This document shows positions 20,401 through 33,243 of a stretch of DNA of 64,000 nucleotides, in pieces. The DNA is from Oasisia sp. SBJ-2009. Its lineage: Eukaryota; Annelida; Polychaeta; Sabellida; Siboglinidae. Below the pieces are notes generated by a model, which made no database searches, was not told where the DNA came from, and worked only from the letters and a program-made list of their open reading frames with translations. Numbering within the stretch: position 1 is the stretch's first letter; each line of letters starts with the position of its first letter. Position numbers and translations under genes: made by a program. The DNA lies in the NCBI GenBank assembly GCA_964017155.1, contig OZ024857.1, forward strand, positions 38,007,141 through 38,071,140, given 5' to 3'.

Positions 20401-20580
20401 ATATCTAAAACTTCCTTAAGACAAATCGCCAAACATGATGCGAGAAAATTACCTCGTCGCCATGACATTCGCGAGGTTCTTATCTGGCACAAAACAATCG
20501 ACCTGTTTCATTTGCTCACACTCTCGATTAACTAGAACTATACTGCAGTAAACAATTAACAACATATATTTGCTACTGCA
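17428..20580. other. Long intergenic region, nothing coding recognised
   Basis: The 5' UTR or upstream exon of the minus-strand gene at 17137-17427 probably starts here. The stretch 19780-20110 is richer in CpG than its surroundings, with several ACGT and CGTCGAC words, and could belong to the promoter of the OGFR-like gene downstream. No splice-bounded exon was found. Confidence 0.4.
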
Positions 20581-20584
20581 CGTC

Positions 20585-20905
<321 letters not shown>

Positions 20906-20954
20906 ATACATATAAAATTGCCTGTCTCATTGGTCAGGCGACGCTGGACAGGCG

Positions 20955-23900
20955 ATGGAGGAAGCGACGACGTCGTTGCTCCACCTCGTCAAGGTGACCC
21001 GGCATCTTCACCTGCCGAGTCTCGTCGCGTGCGGCCGAGTGCTCCGTGGAGAGGCGGCTGTCATCGTCGGCATCACGGCCGTCGTGTACGGCATCGGCAG
21101 CGTCATCATCCGCATAGTGCGCAATGCACGACGGCCTGCCTACGTCACGCCTGAACCGGATGTGGACGACGAAAGGCGACACAATGTCCCGACCGTACGG
21201 CATCACTTTAGTAATGTTTGTCACTATGTGGCAGGGTCCCACTGTCCCGTGTATTACGGGGACCAATCTCTTGCTGATAATCCACCGCCCAGCTATGTTT
21301 ATTCTAATCCATGTCTTCCGTTTCCTTTCGTACACGTGTTGTTTCATACGTCTAATGTTCCATTATCCGCACGGTTCGATTCATCGATAAAATTGCTATG
21401 TAATATGAATATAAAATTGTAAACCCCCTCCCCACCTTCCGTCCTCCCCTCCCCACCTTCCGTCCTCCCCTCCACACCTTCCGTCCTCCCCTCCCCACCT
21501 TCCGATCTCCCCTTCCGACCTCCCCTCCCCACCTTCCGTCCTCCCCTCCCCACCTTCTGTCCCCCCCCCTCCTCCCCACCTTCCGTCCTCCCCTCCCCAC
21601 CTTCCGTCCTCCCCTCCCCACCTTCCGTCCTCCCCTCCCCACCTTCCGTCCTCCCCTCCCCACCTTCCGTCCTCCCCTCCCCACCTTCCATCCTCCCCTC
21701 CCCACCTTCCGACCTCCCCTCCCCACCTTCCGACCTCCCCTCCCCACCTTCCGTCCTCCCCTCCCCACCTTCCGTCCCCCCTCCCCACCTTCCGTCCTCC
21801 CCTCCCCACCTTCCGACCTCCCCTCCCCACCTTCCGTCCTCCCCTCCTTCCGTCCTCCCCTCCCCACCTTCCGACCTCCCCTCCCCACCCCTCCCCACCT
21901 TCCGTCCTCCCCTCCCCTCCCCTCCCCTCCCCACCTTCCGTTCTCCCCACCTTCCGTCCGTCCTCCCCTCCCCACCTTCCGACCTCCCCTCCCCACCTTC
22001 CGTTCTCCCCACCTTCCGTCCGTCCTCCCCTCCCCACCTTCCGTCCTCCCCTCCCCACCTTCCGTCCTCCCCTCCCCACCTTCCGACCTCCCCTCCCCAC
22101 CTTCCGTTCTCCCCACCTTCCGTCCTCCCCTCCCCACCTTCCGTCCTCCCCTCCCCACCTTCCGACCTCCCCTCCCCACCTTCCGTCCTCCCCTCCCCAC
22201 CTTCCGACCTCCCCTCCCCACCTTCCGTTCTCCCCACCTTCCGTCCTCCCCTCCCCACCTTCCGTCCTCCCCTCCCCACCTTCCGTCCTCCCCTCCCCAC
22301 CTTCCGTCCTCCCCTCCCCACCTTCCGTCCTCCCCTCCCCACCTTCCGTCCTCCCCTCCCCACCTTCCGTCCTCCCCTCCCCACCTTCCGACCTCCCCTC
22401 CCCACCTTCCGTCCTCCCCTCCCCACCTTCCGTCCTCCCCTCCCCACCTTCCGTCCTCCCCTGCCCACCTTCCGACCTCCCCTCCCCACCTTCCGTTCTC
22501 CCCTCCCCCACCTTCCGACCTCCCCTCCCCACCTTCCGTCCTCCCCTCCCCACCTTCCGTCCTCCCCTCCCCACCTTCCGACCTCCCCTCCCCACCTTCC
22601 GTCCTCCCCTCCCCACCTTCCGTCCTCCCCTCCCCACCTTCCGACCTCCCCTCCCCACCTTCCGACCTCCCCTCCCCACCTTCCGTTCTCCCCACCTTCC
22701 GTCCTCCCCTCCCCACCTTCCGACCTCCCCTCCCCACCTTCCGTCCTCCCCTCCCCACCTTCCGTCCTCCCCTCCCCACCTTCCGACCTCCCCTCCCCAC
22801 CTTCCGTTCTCCCCACCTTCCGTCCTCCCCTCCCCACCTTCCGACCTCCCCTCCCCACCTTCCGACCTCCCCTCCCCACCTTCCGTCCTCCCCTCCCCAC
22901 CTTCCGACCTCCCCTCCCCACCTTCCGTTCTCCCCACCTTCCGTCCTCCCCTCCCCACCTTCCGACCTCCCCTCCCCACCTTCCGTTCTCCCCACCTTCC
23001 GACCTCCCTCCCCACCTTCCGTCCTCCCCTCCCCACCTTCCGTCCTCCCCTCCCCACCTTCCGACCTCCCCTCCCCACCTTCCGTCCTCCCCTCCCCACC
23101 TTCCGTCCTCCCCTCCCCACATTCCGACCTCCCCTCCCCACCTTCCGTTCTCCCCACCTTCCGTCCTCCCCTCCCCTCCCCACCTTCCGTCCTCCCCACC
23201 TTCCGTCCTCCCCTCCCCACCTTCCGACCTCCCCTCCCTACCTTCCGACCTCCCCTCCCCACCTTCCGTCCTCCCCTCCCCACCTTCCGACCTCCCCTCC
23301 CCACCTTCCGTCCTCCCCTCCCCACCTTCCGTCCTCCCCTCCCCACATTCCGTCCTCCCCTCCACACCTTCCGTCCTCCCCTCCCCGCCTTCCGTCCTCC
23401 CCTCCTCACCTTCCGTCCTCCCCTCCACACCTTCTGTCCTCCCCTCCTCACCTTCCGTCCTCCCCTCCCCGCCTTCCGTCCTCCCCTCCCCACCTTCTGT
23501 CCTCCCCTCCCCACCTTCCGTCCTCCCCTCCTCACCTTCCGTCCTCCCCTCCCCGCCTTTCGTCCTCCCCTCCCCACCTTCCGTCCTCCCCTCCCCACCT
23601 TCCGTCCTCCCCTCCCCACCTTCTGTCCTCCCCTCCACACCTTCCGTCCTCCCCTCCTCACCTTCCGTCCTCCCCTCCCCACCTTCCGTCCTCCCCTCCC
23701 AGCCTTCCGTCCTCCCCTCCCCACCTTCTGTCCTCCCCTCCACACCTTCCGTCCTCCCCTCCTCACCTTCTGTCCTCCCCTCCCCACCTTCTGTCCTCCC
23801 CTCCCCACCTTCCGTCCTCCCCTCCTCACCTTCCGTCCTCCCCTCCCCACCTTCCGTCCTCCCCTCCCCACCTTCCGTCCTCCCCTCCTCACCTTCCGTC

Positions 23901-26900
23901 CTCCCCTCCCCACCTTCCGTCCTCCCCTCCCAGCCTTCCGTCCTCCCCTCCCCACCTTCTGTCCTCCCCTCCACACCTTCCGTCCTCCCCTCCCCGCCTT
24001 CCGTCCTCCCCTCCCCACCTTCTGTCCTCCCCTCCCCACCTTCCGTCCTCCCCTCCTCACCTTCCGTCCTCCCCTCCCCGCCTTTCGTCCTCCCCTCCCC
24101 ACCTTCCGTCCTCCCCTCCCCACCTTCCGTCCTCCCCTCCCCACCTTCTGTCCTCCCCTCCACACCTTCCGTCCTCCCCTCCTCACCTTCCGTCCTCCCC
24201 TCCCCACCTTCCGTCCTCCCCTCCTCACCTTCTGTCCTCCCCTCCCCACCTTCTGTCCTCCCCTCCCCACCTTCCGTCCTCCCCTCCTCACCTTCTGTCC
24301 TCCCCTCCCCACCTTCCGTCCTCCCCTCCCAGCCTTCCGTCCTCCCCTCCCCACCTTCTGTCCTCCCCTCCACACCTTCCGTCCTCCCCTCCCCGCCTTC
24401 CGTCCTCCCCTCCCCACCTTCCGGTCCTCCCCCTCTCTACGTATGCTTAATTGTCATTTTTCCTTATTTACTATCGCGCACGTACAGACTTCTTGACAAT
24501 AATTATCAACAAGACATCAACCTCAGATGGCAGTTTCTTAATGATGGCTCACGCAATGATATTGACATAGCAATTCCGGGCCTGAAATCGCCAAAACATT
24601 GTCAATTATGACCGGCGCATTGTCGGTGAACACGTATACACTGTCTTACAATTGTCCCTTGACATCAAAACACGCCGAGACTTGTAAGACGCACTGCCTC
24701 TCTGTGCTGCAATAAAACACGACCTTTTCGTGTCGTGTCGTTTCGTGTCGTTTCGTGTAACTCACGAACCAGAAAATCGCACCATATGACAACTACCTCT
24801 GTGTTTAATTCTTGTCCTTCTTCTTCGTGTTCTTCTTCTTCAGTTTCCCGCAAGACGTGCTTGAAAACGTCGTTACTGACTGCGCCTCTTACGGGGATTC
24901 TTGACGTAGAATGAATGAACTTAAATGTAGCTTGGAGCAACTGCACGTAACTAAACATAATGTTATCGGAGGAAATTTCTTACGAGCAGATTTGGGACAA
25001 AAGTGTTGAAATATATCAAAAACTCACTATTTAGCCTTTCATGGTATAAAGCAACTGAAGTAATATTTTACAAATTCAAATTAATTTTACTAACATGACT
25101 ATTATCAATGATTAAAGAGAAATAGCGTCGTCGTTAGCTGTGGGAATGTCCAATTCTGTAGGTGTCATGGAAACGTAAGTCGGCGATCCCGAGGCATTCG
25201 TCTGGCGATAAGACCAAGACCATCCACGTGCTCCGTCCGAAGTCATCTCCAAAGTGGATCACAACCGAAATGGATGAATACCAAAACGGATATCCGGTAT
25301 GTGATCTTGATCACGAGGTGATATAATCGAAATTAATGTATTCTTATTATGTATAATTATAACGTTGCTACCAATGCAATAGACCCTAAGTATGGAATAT
25401 AGCCGTTTAGTTGTGATTTCAAAGCAAGATAATCAACTATTTTACCAAACCAATTTTGTTATTAGCATCTACTCTACGGAAATCGCTATATGTCTATGAT
25501 AGTGTGGCAAACTCAATATTAAATCGGACATTTAAGATAAGAAAGGTATAACACAAGATATTTATGACCTGATTTTCCTAGTATTCATCGGTCGGAAGCT
25601 ACAACTGTCATCCATCGTTAGAAAATTATTCTTGTGTCTAGTCCCCAATCAGCTCCAGTCGCGCGGAGTCTCGCCATGTATCGTGACCCACTTACATGCC
25701 CTATCACCTGTGCTACTACGCCACTGTTTTATGTAACTACAGCTGTACTCGACTTGCAAAAGTGTGTTTAATATACGTATAGTATGTGGGCGGTGTAGTA
25801 CGCAGGGCGACCTTGATTAAGATTGTGTTGTAGGGAAACCTGGGGCTAGTTGTAACAAAAACAACACATTTCAGGAGTGCGGGTAGGTTTCTTAACATAT
25901 CGAAACAGTTGTCATGCCCAAGGGTCCCCACATATCTCCCGAAGATAACTGGTGCATAATTAAATGCCTGACTTATTACATATTTGTGGTATAATTAGTT
26001 ATATGAGGCGTCCTGAAGCGTTACAAATTACTCCGGTACGGCAGTACCTCTTTTCTTTTAAAATGGCGTAACTTTATGGCGTGTCGACGGATTCACGTGA
26101 TATTACACACGACATGCTCAAATCTATTGATGAACATGCTCTCGTCTTGCACAATAATTTGCATTAGCAATTTGAGTAAATTTGCATTAGCAATTTTGTC
26201 TGCAATTCTCCAGTTACAACTTACCCGTGTTGAAACTAGCCCCGGTCTCCCATACATAATAAACCAGGCACGTCGAATTATTAAGCAATTTTATTTTCAG
26301 AGCAAAGAAGACGATCCGAAACTGAACGACAATCTGAGGTTTTACAAAAATGAAATCCCATTCAAACCACGTGGTATGTTGTTATTCGGATACTTTTTGG
26401 ATTACGTGTCTTGTACGGAACACGTGTCTTTGTGGCTGCAAATTGGGTTACTGAATGTCTAGACGCGTCTGCATTTCTGTTGCTTCCATTTAGCGAGTCG
26501 GGCAACAGTTAATAGTTTACGTGTCTGTAAACTACTTTACCGCATGCGAGACTGTTTGTTTAACGAGGTGTGTCTTCCGCACTGGACAGTCAGACCACTG
26601 CCACGAGATGTTAATAATTGAACAGTGTAGTTTTACTCGTAAAATAGCGCACTAACCAGTAACAGCCTCCCGTCAGAACAGTTGATGTAATACTGACCTC
26701 GTTGACAAACATGACATAACGGCTTCGTGTTTGCTGGATAATTAGTCGGGCAACTATAAAACTGAGAACATCACGGTTCTATTACCTGTGGGTGCAGATG
26801 CTAATCCTATAATTTAGCAGTAGAATACAAAATGCGAGCACACTGTAATTCGACCAACGATAGATGTGAACTGCAACGCAACGCAATGCATCTTCTGGCG

Positions 26901-27489
26901 ATGCTGCGATGCTGCTCACATAAAAAGCACGGGCAACGAGTCTAAGTTATTAAACCTCTTGACAATTTGCATAGAAAGCGGCTGGAGTTGTTGCGTGCAG
27001 TATTTATGTGAATTCGAGTGGGAAATACTTTATTCGTGGGACGTTGGCTCTCCAAAATAAAGACCGGTTTTAATAGCGATGTGAACATCGGGTAAACATG
27101 GGAGGCAGTGGTCCAGTCATCACGCCACCGGACGGTCTATCAGGTGGACCGGGGTGGACATCTGCCTGGATGGCCTATGGTAGCAAAGATCGGACAATCC
27201 TGCTGCAGTAAAATGCTGCCACAGCGACCTTTAATGCGCACGTTCTGGCTTGTTAATGTTAGCAGTAGTCTCGCTTAACCGACTCTCGCTCGGCTGCGTA
27301 ACTTCGCCGACAAGATTGTCTGGTGAAACATACAGTTTGGTTATGTTACCACTTTGTAGTGTCACTGCTCGAACCTGTCAGACATCATTGTTTTGGATTA
27401 ATTCCCAAGTTTACGTGTATACTACTGATTAATGTCTATATGTATGCTTTGTATAACGAAATTAAGTTATACAATATATATATATATAC

Positions 27490-27550
<61 letters not shown>

Positions 27551-30500
27551 ATGAAAAAGTAACAAAGAAAACATATTGTATTTTATGTTTATTTTGTTTG
27601 ACATGTTTCAATATAAGTTTAATTTTGACTAGTTTTTAGAATATGGTATTATCTTATAAAAAAGGTATCCTTATTTAATTTTTATTTTAAATTCGGCCTG
27701 AGAGCCAATCAGTGTGTCTGTCGTATTCTGGGGTAAGGCCGCCCTGGTGGTCACAAACGCAGAGCATTTACGTTTCCTAGGCCGTAGGAAGAGGTCCAAA
27801 AGTGCTGCCACCTGAAGACACCTAGGTAATCGAGGCTAGATCGGGATTAGCATCTGCCTGCAAAGGCCGAAAAATTCCTGCTGCTCTAAAATACTGCCAC
27901 ATCGACCCTTGCTGCACACGTTCTGGCTTGTTAAATTTAACAGGGATTGTATGTACACTATTAATTCTTGTATGATTATATTCAGTATATATTATGTCAT
28001 AAATCTACAAGAACACATTAATAATTTGCAACAGAAACAGACAGACAGACAGACAGACAGATAGAAAGAAAGAATGAAAAAAAAGAATGAATGAAAGAAA
28101 GAAAGAAAAATTTATGAAAGAAAGAAAGAAAGAAAGACCAGACAGAGATGCTTCTGCATGCAGTTTCCATACGTATGGACTCCTGCAGTCCTGCCTTAAG
28201 TTATAAAGTTACTTGACTGGTTAGTTATATCGTTGGGCGGACTGAGTGAACCAGTTGTTGTGTGGAGCGTGTGTTGTTCCCTACAGGCGTGCTCATATCG
28301 GAGGTTCACCGGGACTGGTGGGGCGACTACCGACTCCTGGAGCGACACCGCAGCTACATCCAATGGTAGGAACAGTCGCGGTCATTTCACACGTCGACTT
28401 GATGTAAATTCGCGCTAACGCTGGCATTTTGGTAGTGTCTTCCCCAGGTTATAGCTACTGCCCTTTGTTTCATGCGGCCTAAGATAGCACAAAGTAAAAG
28501 GATGACAATCAAATATATCTGTATTGGTTCGTTAAAACACATGCTAGTGGTCGATATGTCATGATATATAATTTATAGGACAAATTTACGATAGAAAAAT
28601 TGTATATTACTTAACTATGCTGTGCACTAGTATCGACAGAGATCACGGCATGATGCAGCGAGGAAGTGTTTCCGGGTTGTAGGTTGTTTCCGGTGCGTGA
28701 ACCAAGCCGTAATAAATGGGCACAGGAATTACAGCCGCACGAGGCAGAGGTTGGTATGTCTTTATATATACCACTGCTAATGTGGCAGCGACTTGTTAGC
28801 AGAAATAATATACAACAGCCTAGCCATCAACAGTCAACAATATACTATGCCATAAACGGCATATCCTCAGGATAATTATGTAATCTGTGTGCATGCAAAC
28901 TGATTAGTATAATTGTACAACTACACTAGTCAATTTGAATGAACACAGGTTTGCATATCCTCAGGATGTAATCTGTGCGCTGCTGCTGATTACGTCAGTG
29001 CAACAGTATACCCCTGGCTGATCCATTTGCAAAACTCAAAATTCAAGTTCTGCTAGACAGATTCCCAGCAGATTTTGTTTGATAAAGGATATTTCGAAGC
29101 CTGATAGGGTGGCGACACTCGCTAAGAACACAAATGGTATAGACCAAAGCAACATGATATGCGGATTTATACAGAATTCCGACAAACTAAACGTTGTAGC
29201 GTATTGGCTTTGTTCTTACATCTTGGCTTTGGCTACCTCATGGTTTAGAGTATCTCTGTGTTATTTGTGATATACAAACAATAAACCTACATAGGCATTT
29301 TCAATTTAATTTTTGTTTTATTTATTCACCTACATAACATCAACACGTTACAACAATGGAGGCGCCAGTCACAAACATATCACTTTAGGAATAATGTTTT
29401 TGCATCCAAAGCCTCGGGTTGGCTTGATAATTTGACTCTAGATTGTATGTCTCAGCATAGGAAACATTCTTTTGCTGACCAAATGTTTCAGACAAATACA
29501 TCTAAATGTGACATCCATCAACTTGTCCCAATCTGATGAAGGATTTATAAATATTGTTGCGTTCTGCAAAATAATCAGTGTAAATACCCGAGCGACTAAT
29601 TATTTATTCCTATCTCATGTTCGACATAACGCAGTATTACATTCAATATGTATTCGTCGTACCGTGAAAAAGTGCTCGAAACAAATGCATTTAACACACC
29701 GCAATGCTATTTGTAACAGGGACTCTTTATGTAATGGTTAACAGCAGACGGACAGCCTACACACCCTCTGTTTACTTCACCCTTCAGGCGATCAGCGGGA
29801 GCCTAGCGGCATCCGCGAGGGTGCTCAAGTCGTACGAGATGATGCTCGACTTCTACGGCATGAGACTGGTCGACGAAAACACGGGCGCCATCGAGCGGGC
29901 GGAAAATTGGCCAGAACGCTTCACACATCTTAATAGGTCGGCCGATATTCATGTCAAACTAAGCCAAGGCATAGCTAGACTAATCCAAATAAAATCACAA
30001 CTAAAATTGTTCCGCGGTATTGACAGTGGAATGACTAACTAGTGGCCATCTTGAAAGTTGCGGCCATCTTGGATTTCTAAAATTTTGGTTTGTCTTTTTA
30101 AACCGTTTAAAAAAATTACATAAAATGCAGATTATATTAAAACGTGTAATTTTCATCATTATGCAGCCGTCGTGTCCCATGATTGAGCGAAGGCCTCAGA
30201 ATGCTGTTTCCACTTTCCAGATGTGTCTGTCTTGTGCCTGTAGTCGTTTAATTCGTCTCTCCGCCGCTTTGTCTTCCTCTAGATCAGCGTTCCGCAAACG
30301 TTATTCGGTGGGGCAATTGTATTGCCGTCATGCGGACGGGAGTTTGTTGAACGTTGATCTAACAATTTCTCCGTTTTTCCATTAGATCATCATGACATAG
30401 AATGATTAATCATTGCCACACACATATTTCGCTTGCTTGTTTGCAGTTCGTATCACAATTACTTGAGAATCACCCGGATGCTGAAAAGCCTAGGCGAATT

Positions 30501-30762
30501 GGGCTACGAACGACTGAAGGGACCTTTTCTTGAATTTGTGCTGAATGAAGCGATCGAGACGGGCACTCTCTCGGGTTGCCTCGACAGTTGCATGCACTTC
30601 TGGCTGGGAGCTCTACGCAGCTCGAACGAGCGGAAACGAATGATGCGCCTGGCCGAAAACCTTATGAACATTCACAAGAAGCGCGATGTGTGTTGTGTCA
30701 TTGGTCCCGCCGTCAGCCCTAGGCCGTGTTGTCTTTCAGATTGCGCCGGCACCATTAAGTAG
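20955..30762 (+). CDS. OGFR: Opioid growth factor receptor (OGFR)-like protein, seven exons
   Basis: Exons: 20955-21194 (putative), 25162-25296, 26301-26373, 28287-28365, 28683-28749, 29788-29936 and 30447-30762. Phases agree throughout, giving 352 residues. The conserved OGFR domain is recognisable in order: NLRFYKNEIPF, RHRSYIQWLFPVREP (split across a junction), SYEMMLDFYGMRLVD, ERFTHLN, and HNYLRITRMLKSLGELGYERL. Spacing between blocks equals that of vertebrate OGFR where I compared it. Exon 1 encodes a basic lead and a hydrophobic helix at residues 34-52 (AAVIVGITAVVYGIGSVII), suggesting membrane anchoring. That exon is joined only by phase and a weak GTACGG donor. The last exon reads through to a TAA; more exons could follow. 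Vertebrate OGFR binds met-enkephalin and restrains proliferation, but invertebrate homologues have no settled role, so ligand binding is not claimed. Confidence 0.88.
21423..24440. repeat. 3-kb minisatellite, 21-bp unit, ~143 copies
   Basis: The unit on the plus strand is CTCCCCACCTTCCGTCCTCCC, 21 bases, pyrimidine-rich with almost no G. Variants change one or two positions: CCGACC for CCGTCC (left two-thirds), and CTCACC, CACACC, CCCGCC, CCAGCC or TCTGTC types (right third, from about 23340). Because 21 is a multiple of three, all three minus-strand frames stay open for 600-1000 codons as Gly/Arg/Glu or Gly/Lys/Val repeats. These are not genes. The array lies in intron 1 of the predicted OGFR-like gene, so the pre-mRNA would be C/U-rich there. 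Confidence 0.98.
24441..25161 (+). other. Rest of OGFR-like intron 1
   Basis: Unique-looking sequence between the minisatellite and the second exon. A small run of TTCGTGTCG-like words lies at 24727-24760. Nothing else recognised. Confidence 0.5.
27115..27262 (+). repeat. Dispersed repeat, copy 1 of module A
   Basis: The segment from CATCTGCCTG through CCTGCTGCAG, AAATGCTGCCACA and GCACGTTCTGGCTTGTTAA is repeated with mismatches at 27833-27945. Both copies lie in OGFR-like intron 3. Probably part of an uncharacterised transposable element. Confidence 0.65.
27340..27432 (+). repeat. Dispersed repeat, copy 1 of module B
   Basis: TGTAGTGTCACTGCTCGAA, GTCAGAC, GTTTTGGATTAATTC and GTTTACGTGTATA occur in this order here and again at 32364-32436. 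Confidence 0.7.
27470..27548. repeat. (TA)n microsatellite
   Basis: About 38 TA units with a short CATATG interruption, inside OGFR-like intron 3. Confidence 0.97.
27760..27950 (+). repeat. Dispersed repeat, modules C and A (copy 2)
   Basis: The left part (about 27765-27845, with AGTGCTGCCACCTGAAG and GGTAATCGAGG) resembles 32440-32520. The right part (27833-27945) resembles 27115-27262. The shared modules suggest one composite element family in fragments. Confidence 0.6.
28030..28140. repeat. (ACAG)n and (GAAA)n microsatellites
   Basis: Seven ACAG units then impure GAAA/GAAT units, ending about 145 bp before OGFR-like exon 4. Confidence 0.9.
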
Positions 30763-31435
30763 AGTTGAATCGAAAAGTTGACTTAACACGCAAATATATA
30801 CATACGTATGTGCACGAGGGCATTAGAGAAGATCAAATCTCTAACAGGGAGCCGGAGGTGTATTCAACTATTTTTGTAAATTTGCACCAAAACGGAGCGC
30901 ACTCTGAAATCTGCACATGAACGAATTCTCGAAATATTAAAATAATCTACGAGAGTGGCACTCACACTCTCTTTCCTGTCGGCACATTGTTTTATTCAGT
31001 AGGCAGATTCTCTTCCTGGTTGAGGGCATTTGATATGATACCGATTGGTTCCGAATGTGTGATTTAGAGAACTTACTGATGACAGGTACCTTATTGTTGT
31101 TGATCTTGTTTCAGAATTAAAAGGGAAACCATCCACGTTAAAGCGGGTTGTATTTTATTAGTCAACGGAAATATTAATAGTAATAATAGGATGTGACAAA
31201 ATTGAACGTTTTGAAAAGAAGAATAGTGTAAATTGAATTCGCATATGCACGTGCACACAATAGTCAAGGTAAAATAACACTTGAATTGGAAATGTACCTT
31301 GATTCTATCACCGTACACCAGTGTACGCACAATAACAACATACCAAAGGTTCAGATAAATCCATATTGTGGAATTATTTATAATTTGTATTATTCCAGTA
31401 AGATATAACATAAACAATCATGAATGAGAGTTATT
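30763..31435. other. Downstream of the OGFR-like stop, nothing recognised
   Basis: Probably 3' UTR and intergenic sequence, or an intron if the gene continues. I cannot place a poly(A) site confidently. Confidence 0.4.
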
Positions 31436-31529
31436 AGAAGTCTACAGTGTATTTTAGATAAACAAATGCATATGGAGCACTTCCCTTTGGTTGAGCGAAA
31501 GGTTCATATACATATGCATAAACATTACC

Positions 31530-31975
31530 CATATTTAGAAAGTATTTAAAGACATATCTTTTTAGTAGACATTTCAATTAATTTAAATTGTTTTAAAATG
31601 ACGGACATTGCATTATAATTTCTTTTTAGTGTAATAATATTTTAATTAGTGTTTATGTTTTAGATTAATTTATAGATTTATATGTATGTTTACGTAGAGA
31701 GTTTAAGAAAGGGTTTTAATTTTATATTAATATATATATAATGTGCATACCATGTTTTAGTACTATACATCTTAAAAGCAGTGTTTAATATAATTTATTT
31801 ATATAATTTACATACAAAGATTTGCGAGTTAGTATGATTTATATTAATTTATATAATTTACATTTTTATTTATTAATATACATTAATTTTAGTATTTTTC
31901 TTGTGCAGCGCATCGATCCGCCATGCGGGAATTAGCGCTATATAAAAACTGTATTATTATTATTATTATTATAAA
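31530..31975 (+). mobile_element. 5'-truncated LINE 3' end
   Basis: Starts in the last codons of a LINE reverse transcriptase ORF (FRKYLKTYLFSRHFN then stop), continues with an AT-rich 3' UTR, and ends TTAGCGCTATATAAAAACTG followed by seven ATT units. The tail matches the L2/CR1-type LINE at 47.4-51.7 kb and the SINE at 16.4-16.7 kb. Confidence 0.8.
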
Positions 31976-32003
31976 TTCAATATGGCCGCCAACTGTTAAT
32001 GCG

Positions 32004-32092
<89 letters not shown>

Positions 32093-32093
32093 A
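32004..32093. repeat. (CTG)30 trinucleotide repeat
   Basis: About 30 uninterrupted CTG units (CAG on the minus strand). It lies 1.2 kb past the OGFR-like stop and 1.6 kb past the LRR gene's stop on the opposite strand, so it may be in either 3' region or intergenic. The open frame it creates (poly-Leu on plus) has no support as a gene. Confidence 0.98.
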
Positions 32094-32363
32094 CATATTT
32101 GGATAATTCAAGATTTGCAAAATTAGGTTTTAGACAAAAGAAGTGTTTAGAGTACTTTAACATTTCATTCCATTTGCATCAATCCAATATGGCCACATCT
32201 CATTTTTTTAATACTGATGTACCGTCATTGATTCTCATCACTTCGTGATCAGCTTTTTATAAACTCTAATGATATAAGTCGTGTTGTTTTTAAAGCACCA
32301 CACTGATATGTCTTGAATAAACATGTAAGGTTATAACATATGTTTTGCTTGTGTAACGCTTAT

Positions 32364-32520
32364 GTAGTGTCACTGCTCGAAGCCGTCAGACGGCTTCACT
32401 GTTTTGGATTAATTCACAGGTTTACGTGTATAGTATAGCACCGTAGAGCATCATTTCCCACGCAGCAGTGAGTGGGTCAAACGTGCTGCCATCTGACGGA
32501 GTCTGGTAATCGAGGTTAAA
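32364..32520 (+). repeat. Dispersed repeat, modules B and C (copy 2)
   Basis: Contains module B (see 27340) followed at once by module C (see 27760). Here the two are adjacent, whereas in the OGFR-like intron they are about 330 bp apart. The flanking 32521-33243 holds nothing I recognise. Confidence 0.65.
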
Positions 32521-33243
32521 AGAGACGCTACACGAGATGGCAATAGTCAATGCTATTCGTGCTCTCATTATCACGAGCGGCTGAACTGGACAGATCGTTA
32601 CTTCTACTTCCCGAATATTATGTAAATTATAATCCACGATTTGACCAAACATGGTCTGACTTAGCTTAACTGTTTTGGCAAAGTCTGTAAGCCATATTAT
32701 GCTAGTAGATGTCGATATTGGTGTAATTAATAGCAATCCTGGTGTCTAAGGATGGTTTGTGGACATCTAGCTGTGACACGACCAACTAGACAATATTTCA
32801 TTCTCTCAACAATCGTACAGATTTTCAAACGTAACAGAGATGCAGATTCGTTGTTGATTGAGACCTTTGTTATATCAAGTTACAGTTGACACGACAATAA
32901 AATGCAAGTGAGTGTTCTGTAACTGTGAACTCGAACAATTGGTGCCAGTTGGTGTATGATCTGCAAGCATATCTCACCGTGCAAGTCATTCATGAAATGA
33001 CAAGGTTTTACACTCTGTTAAAACGGCACCAAGATGCACTGAGCTTGCAGCTTTGTAGAGACACTCGCTATATATCCCACAACAAGATGGCGTGACAACC
33101 ACATCGCAATCCAAACGAAACAAGCACCATCTGATCGTGAAGCTGTATTCATATTCTTGTGGGAATTGATGAACAACAGTCACGGAGAAAACATTTAAAT
33201 TTAAATTACCTAGAGGCGTTAGCACTGCCGCAAGTCCGTTTGT

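Noticed and set aside
21344..24417. Three overlapping minus-strand frames of about 595-1021 codons (Gly/Arg/Glu and Gly/Lys/Val repeats)
   Set aside because: All three frames are open only because the minisatellite unit is 21 bp. No start context, no splice context and no non-repeat domain.
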